A DNA stretch of 64,000 nucleotides. Origin: Lutjanus erythropterus (Eukaryota; Chordata; Actinopteri; Lutjaniformes; Lutjanidae). Positions within the stretch are counted from its first letter, which is position 1. Each line of letters opens with the position of its first letter. The translations under genes and the position numbers were made by a program. Of this stretch, positions 1 to 10,511 are shown piece after piece. A model generated the notes under the pieces. It had not been told where the DNA came from. It worked only from the letters and a program-made list of their open reading frames with translations, and searched no databases. The stretch spans positions 35,085,301-35,149,300 of the forward strand of contig CM034597.1 in the NCBI GenBank assembly GCA_020091685.1, read 5' to 3'.

Positions 1-1170
1 AACACTTTATAATAATACAACATATATTGGGATTTAGTCTGGAACCGACTGCAGTTCTGTGCCAGCACCTTAGTCAGGTTTTGACAGTGGCAGAAACCGG
101 AGCACCCAGAGGAAACCCATGCAAGCAAGAAAATGCAAACTTCACACAGAAAGGATTCAGTCCTCAAGCTTTCAGAATAAAGATAACAAGAGTGAGATGT
201 GTTTTTAATGTAATGTTAACATGAACTGAAACTAATATGGCAATATGGCCCTAAAATAATGTCATTGTAATCAGGTTATTAACGATATTCTTGACAATAT
301 CCGCAGGATGTTTGGCTCTCCTCACACTCAACCAGGTGCTTCTGATTGAGGTTGCGTTGCTCCTATTTGTTCTTACAGTCCTCCTACACTTCTTACATAA
401 TTAATGTGGTTTGTTCGACGTCTTCTGTAACAAAACCACATCAATGCTACTGAAGCCACTTCCCTTTTGGAACCAGCTCCTCCACCGTAGAGCCGCTATC
501 AATGTCACTTTTGCTTTCAGACATGCTTGTTGTTGCTGTTTGTAACAGTGTAATGTCATTTTGTCAACAAGTTGTAATATTGATATTATCAGAATGAGTG
601 ATATGAAATGACAAACCCCTGCTCAACATCTGGATGTCTGTCTTTGAGATGCTTTGCTTAGTTTGAAGTGTTTACTCCCTTTGTTGGAAAAGTTTGATGG
701 CGCTGTTCACAAGCTAAATTTATTATTAATCCCTGATGATGTGCCTCAAATGCAAAGTACTTACATTCACGACTCTGTGCTGTTTTTGTGTCTTTTCAAC
801 GGGTCGAAGTGCAGCTGTTGTTGTAGAGTTTCGGCATCAACTTGGTAACAAACTATGGGTCCTCGTGACATCCCTACACATTACACATGCATGCACATAC
901 ACTCATACATGTACACACACTCTCTGCTGTGCTCTTTTATGCTTTGCACTAATCCTTTCATTTTTCCAGCTGGACTTAATCTTCTGAACTAACCTCTTTT
1001 CTTCTTCTGTCTTTTTTTTCCCGCTTCCTGCCTACCTATCTGTTTCTCGTCATCCCAACCATCTCTGTTCTCTTTTTTCTTCTTTCCTCTACTGTGTCTT
1101 CCTTCCTGTCTTTTACCATCTGGTTTCCTCTCCTCCTACTCCTCCTCCTCCTCCTCCTTCCTCACTATAG
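1..1170 (+). other. dlg1: Intron upstream of the KYRYQ exon (5' part off window)
   Basis: This stretch ends in a pyrimidine-rich run of CTCC repeats and the acceptor CTATAG immediately before position 1171. Apart from a reverse-oriented fragment of a fish dispersed repeat near 84-157, no coding exon is visible. The long CT-rich tract from about 990 to 1160 would serve as the polypyrimidine tract. The exons for the L27 domain of the long (beta) form should lie upstream, outside the window. Confidence 0.75.
84..157 (-). repeat. Fragment of a teleost dispersed repeat (same family as 43197-43498)
   Basis: Read on the minus strand, this segment says CCTTTCTGTGTGAAGTTTGC, then a GGGTTTCCTC motif and a CTCCGG motif. 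These match in order the middle of the longer copy at 43197-43498. The rest of the element is missing or unrecognisable. The family is very common in fish genomes; I do not assign it to a named class. Confidence 0.7.
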
Positions 1171-1512
1171 AAGTATCGGTATCAAGAAGAAGAAGGGGCA
1201 TCACCAGGTGCCCCGAAACTCCACCAACACCCCTGCCATCAGCACCCAATGGGAGTAGCCAGAGAGCTGAGGGACGGAGGGACCCTGGGGAGGGAGGGGA
1301 GGGAGGGGAGAGAGGGGGGGACCTGGAGGAGAGAAGGAGGGGGCGCCGGGACCATGGAGAGAGAAAGGGAACGATCACTGGGGAGGGACGGATCTCTCGG
1401 CCGCCACTGTGACCTGCGGGGCGCGGAGCTGGTGCAGGTGGCGGAGCGGCAGCTGTCTCAGATTCAACACGTTCACGGATACGTCACTCACACACACATC
1501 ACGCCCGCTCAG
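1171..1512 (+). CDS. dlg1: DLG1 exon KYRYQ...HITPAQ, with Arg/Gly/Glu-rich expansion
   Basis: This internal coding exon has 114 codons and is phase 0 at both ends (acceptor CTATAG, donor CAG/GTAACT). It opens with KYRYQEEE, the motif that begins the shared N-terminal region of DLG1, DLG2 and DLG4. It closes with RGAELVQVAERQLSQIQ and HVHGYVTHTHITP, matching the DLG1/DLG2 block ELVHVSEKNLS...VHGYV. In mammals the two blocks are about 20 residues apart. Here about 70 residues intervene, rich in Arg, Gly and Glu (GREGREGREGG, MERERERS), encoded by GGGAGG-type repeats. The region lies N-terminal to the PDZ domains, between the L27 or palmitoylated N-terminus and PDZ1. An ATG at 1249 is in frame but is not needed as a start, because the homology begins before it. 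The exon ends are secure; whether the whole expansion is retained in mRNA is inferred from the open frame. Confidence 0.88.
1287..1320 (+). repeat. G-run tract inside the exon (potential G-quadruplex)
   Basis: Successive runs of three to seven G separated by A, AGA or similar short spacers satisfy the usual G-quadruplex pattern on the coding strand, so the pre-mRNA would carry it. It encodes the GREGREGREGG part of the exon expansion. Confidence 0.7.
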
Positions 1513-4500
1513 GTAACTCCTGCTGGACGTCTGTGATCTCACGCACGCACGCATGACACTGACACTGTCAATCTGTTCCCCATCACATCCGCTCACCTGT
1601 TTAGAAACACATTGCTCAGGGCTCACCAGTCTGCCTGTCAATCCATATGTCAAAATAACTGCTGCCAAATGCTGCATATTTAGCTGATTGTTATGTTTTG
1701 ACTCAAAGCCCCAGTGAGCTCATAAATTTTGCGCTGTATTGATACATAATTAAAGACTTGCAGGGATAGTCTCAATTGTTCATAATTGAAGTGACAGCCC
1801 AGCTTCCCTTCTGTACTTACAAAATATTAATATTGTAAACAACCACCTAACTGAACCAGCAGAATATAACATCGTGTTACTTCTGTTTGATTTGCTGTCT
1901 GGTGTTGGTGTCGGTAAATCAATTTGGGATTGAAAGCCAATCCCAAATCTGTTTATCTCGGCCTGCTACTAATTTGTTTCGCCAGTTACGTTTTGAGGGA
2001 AATGTATTCGCTGCCTGGATTATGTTTTGTGGAAACATAAAAAGCAAAGCTCTTTGATACCAGAAGGTTTGCATCCCATGTGTGGTCATGCTTAAAGCAA
2101 CACAAACAGTTTAGTTAGGGTTAGGGAGTGATTGTGGATTCAGTTAAATATTAATAAAGTAAACACAATATTTCTCATGCTTCAAGTCACAGTTGACTAT
2201 GACCATATTTCAGGGCACAACAGTAATATTTTTAGACACTTTGGCAAGTGTGTTAAAAATCTACTGGCCCAAATAAAAGTTCTACTGGCACTGATTTAGA
2301 TATAACTTTATACTTCTACCTCACTGCTCCTCAGAGGCAAATATTGCTGGCTTTTTTCTGTCTTTTGATAGTTACTTTTTGTATTTGTCCCTTTAAAAAA
2401 CAGTCCTGTCTCATGGCACTTTGTTGGATTACAACAAACTCGACAGTTCATCTGTGTTGAGTTGACATTCTAAACCCAGGTGTGTGTTTTTCTTCAAGAC
2501 CCATTTTATGTTTTGACTTGAATGTTGTTCTGGGATTGTTGACTAAACAAGTCTGTCTGTCTTCACACAGCACTCTGCTTGTTTCCTAAGGACAGACAGA
2601 CACAGACAAAGCAGAGCAAAGAGTAGACGTAGTAATGTCACTTGCAAAGCAAAGGTTATTGATGTTTAAATGAAATGATTTTTTATAACTTCTTGGATCA
2701 ATGGACTGATCGGCCAATTGGCTGATTGAATGTACTGGCCTGACTGACCCTGGGCAATCCTTATTGTTGGACCCTGTGTATACTGTGTCTGTGCTAACAG
2801 GGAATGGCGGTGAATATGTGCGGAGTGCAGAAAAGGTGCGCAGTGAAATTGTCAGTCTGGCAGTAAATGTACAGTGTAGGGTTGTGGTAGAGTCAAGTTG
2901 AGCCGTTTTACAAGCTTTACACACATATCACTACACTACCGTGTACCCCACGAAGGTATGAAGGCATGAAAAGTTGGAGTGGAAATAGTAAGACAAAAAA
3001 ATGAAATACACCGTCAATGAATCTTGAATTTTCTGATACATTCAGAATGAACATTTTGCAGTCATTAACAATGTTTATTAAGAGGCTAACAAATTTAATC
3101 TGGGCAGCAGTACATTTCCTTCAACATCCATTTTCGGTCGCAAATTAGTAGTTTACAATCAGTCATTTCTAGTAGACAGGCTTGTCATTCTTGTGTGTTT
3201 TTTTTGTGTGCTTCACTTCACTTCTTTGGGAACCCTGGGCTTTTGAAACTTTTTTTTTTTGCACGCCGATGGTTAAATTATAATGCAGTCAAGCTTAAAT
3301 TAAGCCTGTTTGTCATAGTCCCTGAGAAGATGACATGTTGGAGATAAAAGCTTTTTAGCCACCAGCAGTGATGCTTCATGTCTACTGTGACTGCATAGTC
3401 ATTTATTCAGAATTTGGTCCAATATCAGCTCTAATACCATCCGCTTCTATTTCTGAGGCTCTTGGCTTTACAGTGGTGAAGGTGGCAGACGCACCTCTCC
3501 TTTTAAGTTCAAGTACAGTCAGAAGTCAGGGGACCTGTTTCAATATGGTTCCAGAATTAGATAGGTCTTTTTAAGTGCTTAGAAGTCAAGGATACTGGCC
3601 TAAATTTCCTTCCATGCACAGAGCCTTTCTTTGTATCAGGAGAATACTTTTGCAGAACTGTGCATGCAGGGATTCAGTCGAACGCTTGTCCCATTTTTTA
3701 GTAATGAGGCCCATTACTATCTCTGTTCCGCACTCGGTCTGTGTCTGTCTGGCTCCCTTTCTCTTTGTCTCCCTTTCTTTTCCCCCTCTATCTGCCTCAC
3801 ACACGCTTATAATCGCACGGCGGAGCCTGGTAATCTTTTTATTTTGGTTGATTGGGCTGTATCTGTCTGCAGATTAGTGCTTACATCACAGCACTCGCAC
3901 AGCTCCGGCCACACACACTTGTTTCCCTGCTGCACATGCACTCGCGAATACACACACACCTCATTATGCCCCGTAATGTGTATGTTATCTTTTGTTGACA
4001 CTCCATTTTATACTACCTTTTTTGAATTGGAGGTTTTATTGCAGTCTGATAAATCATAATTACTGTCTTTTATATGTGAGAACAAAAGTAGGGTCCCAGT
4101 CCATTAAAATTATACAAGAATATGCAAATTAAGAGTATCAAATTTCTTACTACCCCATCAATTACTTGGTAGTAAAGAAGGTGATCAAAGGACCATTAAC
4201 ACAATGGTTTTTCTCTCATTCTCTCAAGCACAACCTCAGTTTTTTTTCAAGCCATAAACACACAAGAGGCTTTAAAACAGCTGACAGAAATTCAAAAATA
4301 AGATTTATAATGACAAAGGATTCTTTTGCTTCTTTGATTTCCTCGTTTTCTGTCTGCGTCTCCTCGTCTCTTCTCTGTCTGTCTTCTTTGTATCACCCCC
4401 CCTCTGATATGTCATCCTTTCTAAATTCCGGCATGAATGATTTATGTAGAATTTTATTAACCCAACTCTTACGTTGTCAGTAGTAGTGAGTGCGTGTGTG

Positions 4501-5064
4501 TTTTGGCTAAGTTACGACAGCCCTCGGCACGCTGCAATCAGTTGGAGCTGAGGAGCGCATGTGTATCAGCGGTGCGTCAGTTCCAAGTCATTATACACCA
4601 TCATTCGCTTTGTCTCTGCACTGGCTCAGTTGTCAGTCACCACCACTTCAAAGTTTGTCTGCTTGAGAAGCCCTGGACAGAACTGAAGACACTCGTGTTG
4701 TCATTGTGATGGAGGAAATGTTGGTGTGTAGCTCCACCGTGTGGATGGATACACACTAAACATTTCAGTGTTGAGGGGCATTTAAGGCCCAGACGGGCGC
4801 TTTTCTTGATGCAACTTTCCATGACCAGCATCATCCACTTACTGATAGATGGAATGATTTGTTTATCTTTTTATTCATCCGTCCATCCATTAATAAAGCT
4901 TTCTATCTGATGCTTTATGGCAGTGATCTTGAGGTTGAGGCTGCCATCTGTACTCAGCCTCATATCCTTTTGTTTCATGGTCATTATGGCGTAGAGGTGT
5001 CAATATCTTGGCCTGTATCATCATCATCATCATCATGAGAATCACTCTTTACAAAAAGATCCAT

Positions 5065-5180
5065 TTCAGCTGCTCATCACCTGTCTGACTGTGTAAAATC
5101 TCTGCTGGCGTGTATGTGGTGAATGTGTGTGTTGCTGTTGGTATATTTGGGTTTTCAGGTTATTTTGAGAACTCCGCCTT
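5065..5180 (+). repeat. Diverged direct repeat, copy 1
   Basis: It shares TTCAGCTGCTCATCA, a GTGTATGTGGTG block, TTGCTGTTGGTATATTTGGG and GGTTATTTTGAGA in the same order with 7509-7608. This indicates either a local duplication about 2.4 kb apart or two copies of one dispersed element. No coding potential is seen. Confidence 0.75.
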
Positions 5181-5187
5181 CCCAAAT

Positions 5188-5188
<1 letters not shown>

Positions 5189-5222
<34 letters not shown>
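5189..5222 (+). repeat. (GT)17 microsatellite
   Basis: An uninterrupted run of GT directly follows the copy 1 direct repeat. Confidence 0.95.
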
Positions 5223-5224
<2 letters not shown>

Positions 5225-6484
5225 ATGCAAGCGTGTGTGTGTAAGTGTGACCACAGGTGCTGGATCTGGCTTGCTTCTGTATGACAGATGGACCTGCCAC
5301 CTTGTTCTCCCCATGTATATGTTCCCTTCTCTTCCTCCCTCCTCACACACACACACACTGACATTTTATCCTTCTTCCTCTCTATAATGGATCTTAAGTG
5401 CACATTTGTGTTATTTCTCAATACATCATTTAAATAATCCATGCATGTATAACCTCTTGCGTTGTGACGTAACATATGTATTTTTATAAACAGTGTTCTC
5501 ATAACTTAATTTATTCGTCTTCATCTACTCCACCCCACAAAGCTAAAATGCAGATATTTGGTCAAAATTTAGTTAAATGCAGAATCTATTTTTTCTTCAC
5601 CTGCTATGCTATGTGAAAAATATTATTCCATAGAAATGTGTAAGTGGAAAATACAAAAACAAAACACAGGGAATTGTTTGTTATATGTATGGCAGTAGAT
5701 AAGGACAGAAATGTTGCACCAGATAAGCAACAGTTCTAAGAAAAGCTAACTAACCTTAGCTTAGCTACTCTTTCACAAGCATTTATATTAAAATTGAACT
5801 GGATACACCATTACCATCCAAGCTTCAAGTTATACCATGATATAAACTGCCCAGCCCTAAAGCAGAGCCTGCTCAGTAGTGATCAAGATTAGAGCTTTGT
5901 TTTCTAGCTCCCATCCACACAGTCCTACTTGCGATGAAGTTGGCCGACTTAATCACAAGCGGGGCTCAGCTGTCAATCATAATGTGAAACTCACTTTTTA
6001 TAGCATCACATAACTAATTAAAACAAAAGTTAGCGTGATTAGAACTGCCTAAAATGAAATGAAAAATATGTCTGACTTGTGCTTTGACATTTTAGTTTGG
6101 CTCATGTCTCATCTGCTAACATAGAGGGGGTGGGGCTTATGATTTTATCTGGTTACTGTTATCTGCCTTCATGAATATACGTATTATGATTGTGATTGTG
6201 ATAATGTTTGAGTTACAGTAAATAAATTAATGTTCATTGGTGGTCAGGGAAACATAGAGTTGGATATTTGCATAGACACAATGTGTGGACATGCCGCTGC
6301 ATTGTCTCCATTTATTTTATAAAACTTGTAATCTACAAAAAATAATATTATACAACAAGATAACTGTTACAGTCAGGATGCCAGTGCCTGTGCAAAGGTC
6401 AGACTGCAGTGCATGCTGCATATTAGTGTGCCTCCGTGTGTGTGCGTGTGTTGCACCATGCTGAGCTCTGTCTGTATATCGTAG

Positions 6485-6607
6485 GTAGAATCACCTGAGG
6501 TTCCCTTTGATGACGAGGCGTGGCCTCATCCAGAGGGAGAGAGGCTGAATGAAGTCCCAGCCCCGCCTTTCTCCTCCCTCTATTCACAAAGCCACGCCTA
6601 CTACCAG
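6485..6607 (+). CDS. dlg1: Optional 41-codon exon at the I1A position
   Basis: Acceptor TCGTAG and donor CAG/GTAACC enclose 123 bases with no stop in the phase-0 frame. The exon encodes an acidic and proline-rich peptide that starts VESPEVPFDDEAWPHPEGER and ends SLYSQSHAYYQ. It sits between the HGYV exon and the I1B-like exon, exactly where mammalian DLG1 has the alternatively spliced proline-rich insert I1A. It is a multiple of three, so it can be skipped without changing frame. The sequence does not visibly resemble mammalian I1A (33 residues, Pro/Val-rich). The polypyrimidine tract is weak (CTCTGTCTGTATATCGTAG), which fits regulated inclusion. An alternative acceptor AG four bases downstream would break the frame. 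No other family is suggested. The exon call rests on the open frame, the splice signals and its position. Confidence 0.72.
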
Positions 6608-7508
6608 GTAACCCCGCCTCTGAGCCCGTCGCATGCTGGCACAGTTTTGTTCGTTTGTGACATGATGTTGGTTTTCAGTCGTTTCTCGTCTCTGGAGTTC
6701 ATGTTATATGTGCATGCAGATCTTTTTTTTATTAATTATTTTTGTGTGTTTTGTGAGACAGTTCTGCAGATTGCCCAAGACTCCTTTATTTGTTCAATTT
6801 GTTGTTGTTGCATCGGTTGATATTCACAGACATCATGCCTCAACACCTCACACAAACATCTTAAGGTGTTTTAATGTGGCATTTTAACACCAATAAATTG
6901 TTAATAAGACAGACACCCTTAATAGGACACTCTTCCTCTGTGCAAATGGAGCTAAAGTGCCAGAGGTCTCAGTGGCAGATGGTGCAAGAGATGAAAAACT
7001 GAAGGAAAAATAATTTGTTTATATTCTTAGAAAGAGGAGACATAACTTGAGGGGAGGCAGATGGGGTTGAAGGGACATGTTTAATATCTTATAGAATATC
7101 TTAAAGAAGCTTCATGGTTTCATTTAGAGGAACAGAAAGTTTGAGACAAAGTATATATCTGTAATGTGTCTCTGTTTACAGTAATTATACCTTGCAAGAT
7201 CATTTATATTACAATGATTTTCTCATCATACTGACATTTAAAAAATGCCACATGTAGCATCTTTAAGAGACCGACTCTGCAGCATGCTCACTCTTTGCTC
7301 CTTCTGTACCACATTAATCTCCTGAAGCCAGAACACCTTTGTATTTTTTAGTTTTGGTTGTCTGGACCACAGAGCATACTAATACTGTGATGGTTGATAT
7401 GTTTCTGTTCTGTTCTGTATGTTTGTGTCTATTTGTACCGTCCACATGGTCTGACACGGATGTGATGTGGGCAACTCAGGACTCAGCAGTAACGTTTGCC
7501 AGGTTGCC

Positions 7509-7608
7509 TTCAGCTGCTCATCATCTGTCTGTCTGTCTGCACCGATGTGTATGTGGTGTTGCTGTTAGTATATTTGGGTCTTTTGGGTTATTTTGAGACT
7601 CTGCCTTG
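7509..7608 (+). repeat. Diverged direct repeat, copy 2
   Basis: Partner of 5065-5180. It has the same order of blocks: TTCAGCTGCTCATCA, GTGTATGTGGTGTTGCTGTT, TATATTTGGG, GGTTATTTTGAGACT. It lacks the GT microsatellite that follows copy 1. Confidence 0.75.
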
Positions 7609-9856
7609 ACTTAATTGGGAATCATTTTTAGAAACTGACAACTAGTTTTTGACCTTTGCCATCTGTGGCGACAAGATTTTAACATATAAAAAAATAGACA
7701 GTAAACAGCAAAACATGCGTACAATGATGAATAAATTTGTTGCATTATTGATATTTAAATGTTGCTGTTACAGTCTGAACCAGAAACAGACGCTGCATGT
7801 GCGTTGGTGTGTTTACTCGTGTGTTTACAGGCATCTTTTTTTTAGACACAATGGTGGAGCAAATTATTGTGGAATTATTTTTAGCAATCTGTGAAGAACA
7901 TGACAACCGCTGCACTACTGCTGTTTTGTATAACAGGAACTGAGGGTGGACACCTTAACTGATAACACCGAGATTCAAGTTTCACATGAAACACAAACTA
8001 TAGAGAATTTTATTTGGTTCCTATAATAAAACTTCAATTTTATGTCACATTTTCATTAACAAACTTACATATAACATTGACAAAAAATGGCAACCATATA
8101 TTTTCAGTTTTGGCAAACACTGATGCCTGTCCACTTTTAAAAGTTAGTGTTGAGCCCTGCAATTACACAAGGAGTAGACGTGTGTGAAATCCCATCTACT
8201 AGAACTGGATAAGATCAAAAGGCATCAGAAAGCATTTATTTTGGCCTGTAACTTAAAACTTTTCACTCAGTATCTTCTTTGCTGCCCTGTTCTGTTAATT
8301 GTGAGTCTGAATTAATTATATTAATAAGAAAGGAAGCTAATTAGAGTACAGTGGTTAATGCATCTCTCCTAGTTTAGATGTAGTTGCACTTTGTAAGCTG
8401 CAGGGGGCAGCAGAGGCAGCAGAATAACCACCATACTGCGAGGTACCTGCACAAATCAAGATCTGACTGAGCTGAATTCATCAAACTGTTTAACAGCAAG
8501 CATCATGAAAACAAATAACTGGCAAAGAGGCTCAATAAATGAAACAGGAAGGCTTATTGTTATCAGTATTGGCAAACGTGTCAGAGCGTTTATGGTAGAC
8601 TGAGGAGGAAATGCTGCCTACACCGCAGCAGCATAATTGGCTTTGCTTAAATAACTCCACTGACAAAAATTTATATCTGCTGCTGAGGCTGAATGAGGAG
8701 AAACAGTAAAGAGCCACTCGCTCGTCTTCCTATACTGTAACACACAAACAATAAGACACACATATAGGGCACTCACAGACCTCTTAGTCATTAAGCTAAT
8801 GCAGATAATTAGGAAGGAAGGAAAGACGGAGAGGGCCAGTGAGCGGCGAGAGATGGGATAAAGAGAGAATTACAGGCAGACAGACACAGAGACAGAGGGC
8901 AGATTTGTTGTTGGATGTTAATCAACCTGTCAGTCAGCCAAATCACTCCTCCCAAATGAACCTCCTTTCCCTCCTGCTGATACAGTAATAGAAATTAGGA
9001 GCCAGTAAGACTTCTTCACTGCACTTACCTGTAATGTTTAATAGGTGTATAGTGGATTCAGTGTGGAGGCCCACATGACTGACAGTAGACAATCAAACCA
9101 GCTACTGTATATGTGCACAAAAAATCTCCTTGATTGTTAAAGACAGATAAATGTCAACCATTCACTGCACACTGAGTAGCTGATAATTAGCCAGATCAGA
9201 CACCATTAGTAATCAATACACGCATTATTAACCCATTTATCAAACCAATAGCTAACAGCAGTCAACCTTGTCAATACAGAAAATAAAAAAATAAATAAAT
9301 ACACATATTAATGGTTTTGATTCAACTAAAACTCCCTGCATCCTTCAGGGAATATATTACACCAACCTCCCTTAAAGAAATTTGACATATTAACAATTCC
9401 TCACATGTCAGTAAAAGCACAAAACTCTAAAAACACAAGATAAAAGGCATAAAATGTTGACAGTCTTCTTGTCAAATGGGCAACAATAGACTTCATCAAG
9501 ATAAACAAACTTTACATTTCGTCGTCTCAACTCGTCAGCAGCCTCTGTCAGTTAGCTGCACTATTTTAGTCGGAGAACACTGTCGGAATAAGAGGTGAAC
9601 CATTTCACAGATTAAGATTTCTCACTAAAATACGTGCTGGTGATGGTATTTTTGCAGCTATTACCAAAGTAACTACCCGGTTTGTTGAGTTGTTTGGTGC
9701 TGGAGAAAGCACACCTACCTTCATTATATTAAATAACATGTTTGATTTTATCAGAACTTCAAGATGAGAAAAAGAGTTAAGCTCAGACTGAGTTTTATAA
9801 CATATGATTGACCACAGAGGTTATTTAAACTAGTAGAAAGGCACTTTGAGAGCACA

Positions 9857-10170
9857 TATCTCCGCCAAGGTGTTTTTTTTTCTACAGTGACATTTTAGGT
9901 GCCTGTTATGTCTGTATATTTAGTCATGGCGCACTGTGCAGTTTAATAACACTGAGTTTGTGCATGTGCAACAAGTTCAACGATTTGCCAAAGACAAGTT
10001 AAAAAAAATATGTATCCGCCCTGTGATTTGGAGCCACTCAAATTTAATGAGCTCTTCCTTGGCCCATGCTACCTTCATGAAAATCAGGCCAATAGTTTTT
10101 CCGTAATCTTCCTCACAGATGGACAGACAGGCAAACATGCATCACCGAAATCATAACCTCCTTGGCGATT
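9857..10170 (+). mobile_element. Degraded non-autonomous element with CCGCCAAGG / CCTTGGCG ends
   Basis: The left edge reads ATCTCCGCCAAGG and the right edge reads ACCTCCTTGGCGATT, so the ends are inverted relative to each other. Between them lie blocks typical of this common fish element: CCTTGGCCCATGCTACC, CCAATAGTTTTTCCGTAATC and a run of ACAGACAGGCAAAC-type bases. No open frame of interest is present. The class is not assigned. Confidence 0.6.
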
Positions 10171-10223
10171 AAAAAAGTTAAAACATTAAAATATCAACTA
10201 GGCTGATGCCAGTAGCATTTTAA

Positions 10224-10511
10224 GGTCCAGTCTGTAAAATTTATGGGGATTCATTAGCAAAATATGGCAGAAATCAAGAGAGAGAGTAAGACGAATTGTT
10301 GCGTTTTCGTACCTTAGCATGAGCCCTTTATCTGCAGATATAAATGGAGGCTGCCATGTTGCACCACTCGAGAGAGGGCCTTTAGCATTTTGTGTGAGTT
10401 TTGCAGCCATTGTAGGTTCTCCTGTGTGCTTGGAAGGGCAGAGTGAGAAAAAGTGTTTGCAATATGCGTGCTTGCCGCTAGAAGCCACTAAATCACACAC
10501 ACTGGTCAATT
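10224..10511 (+). mobile_element. MITE-like copy, 'CAGT(G)TGTAA...' family, copy 1
   Basis: Blocks shared with copies at 18365, 45490 and 62455 include TCCAGTCTGTAAAATTTATG, TTAGCATGAGCCCTT, CTGCAGATAT, GGCTGCCATGTTGCACC, CTCCTGTGTGCTTGGAAGGG and a CACTAAATCACACACACTGG end. The two termini are roughly inverted, as expected for a short DNA-transposon derivative. No coding sequence is seen. Confidence 0.72.

Larger units (their letters stand above)
1513..6484 (+). other. dlg1: Intron between the KYRYQ exon and the 41-codon exon
   Basis: No exon with homology or convincing splice sites is seen. The intron contains AT-rich unique sequence, a degraded duplicate segment at 5065-5180 with a partner at 7509-7608, a GT microsatellite at 5189-5222, short CA runs near 5345, and an ATC run near 5020. 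Open frames of 60-140 codons here have no family match and look like chance. Confidence 0.7.
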
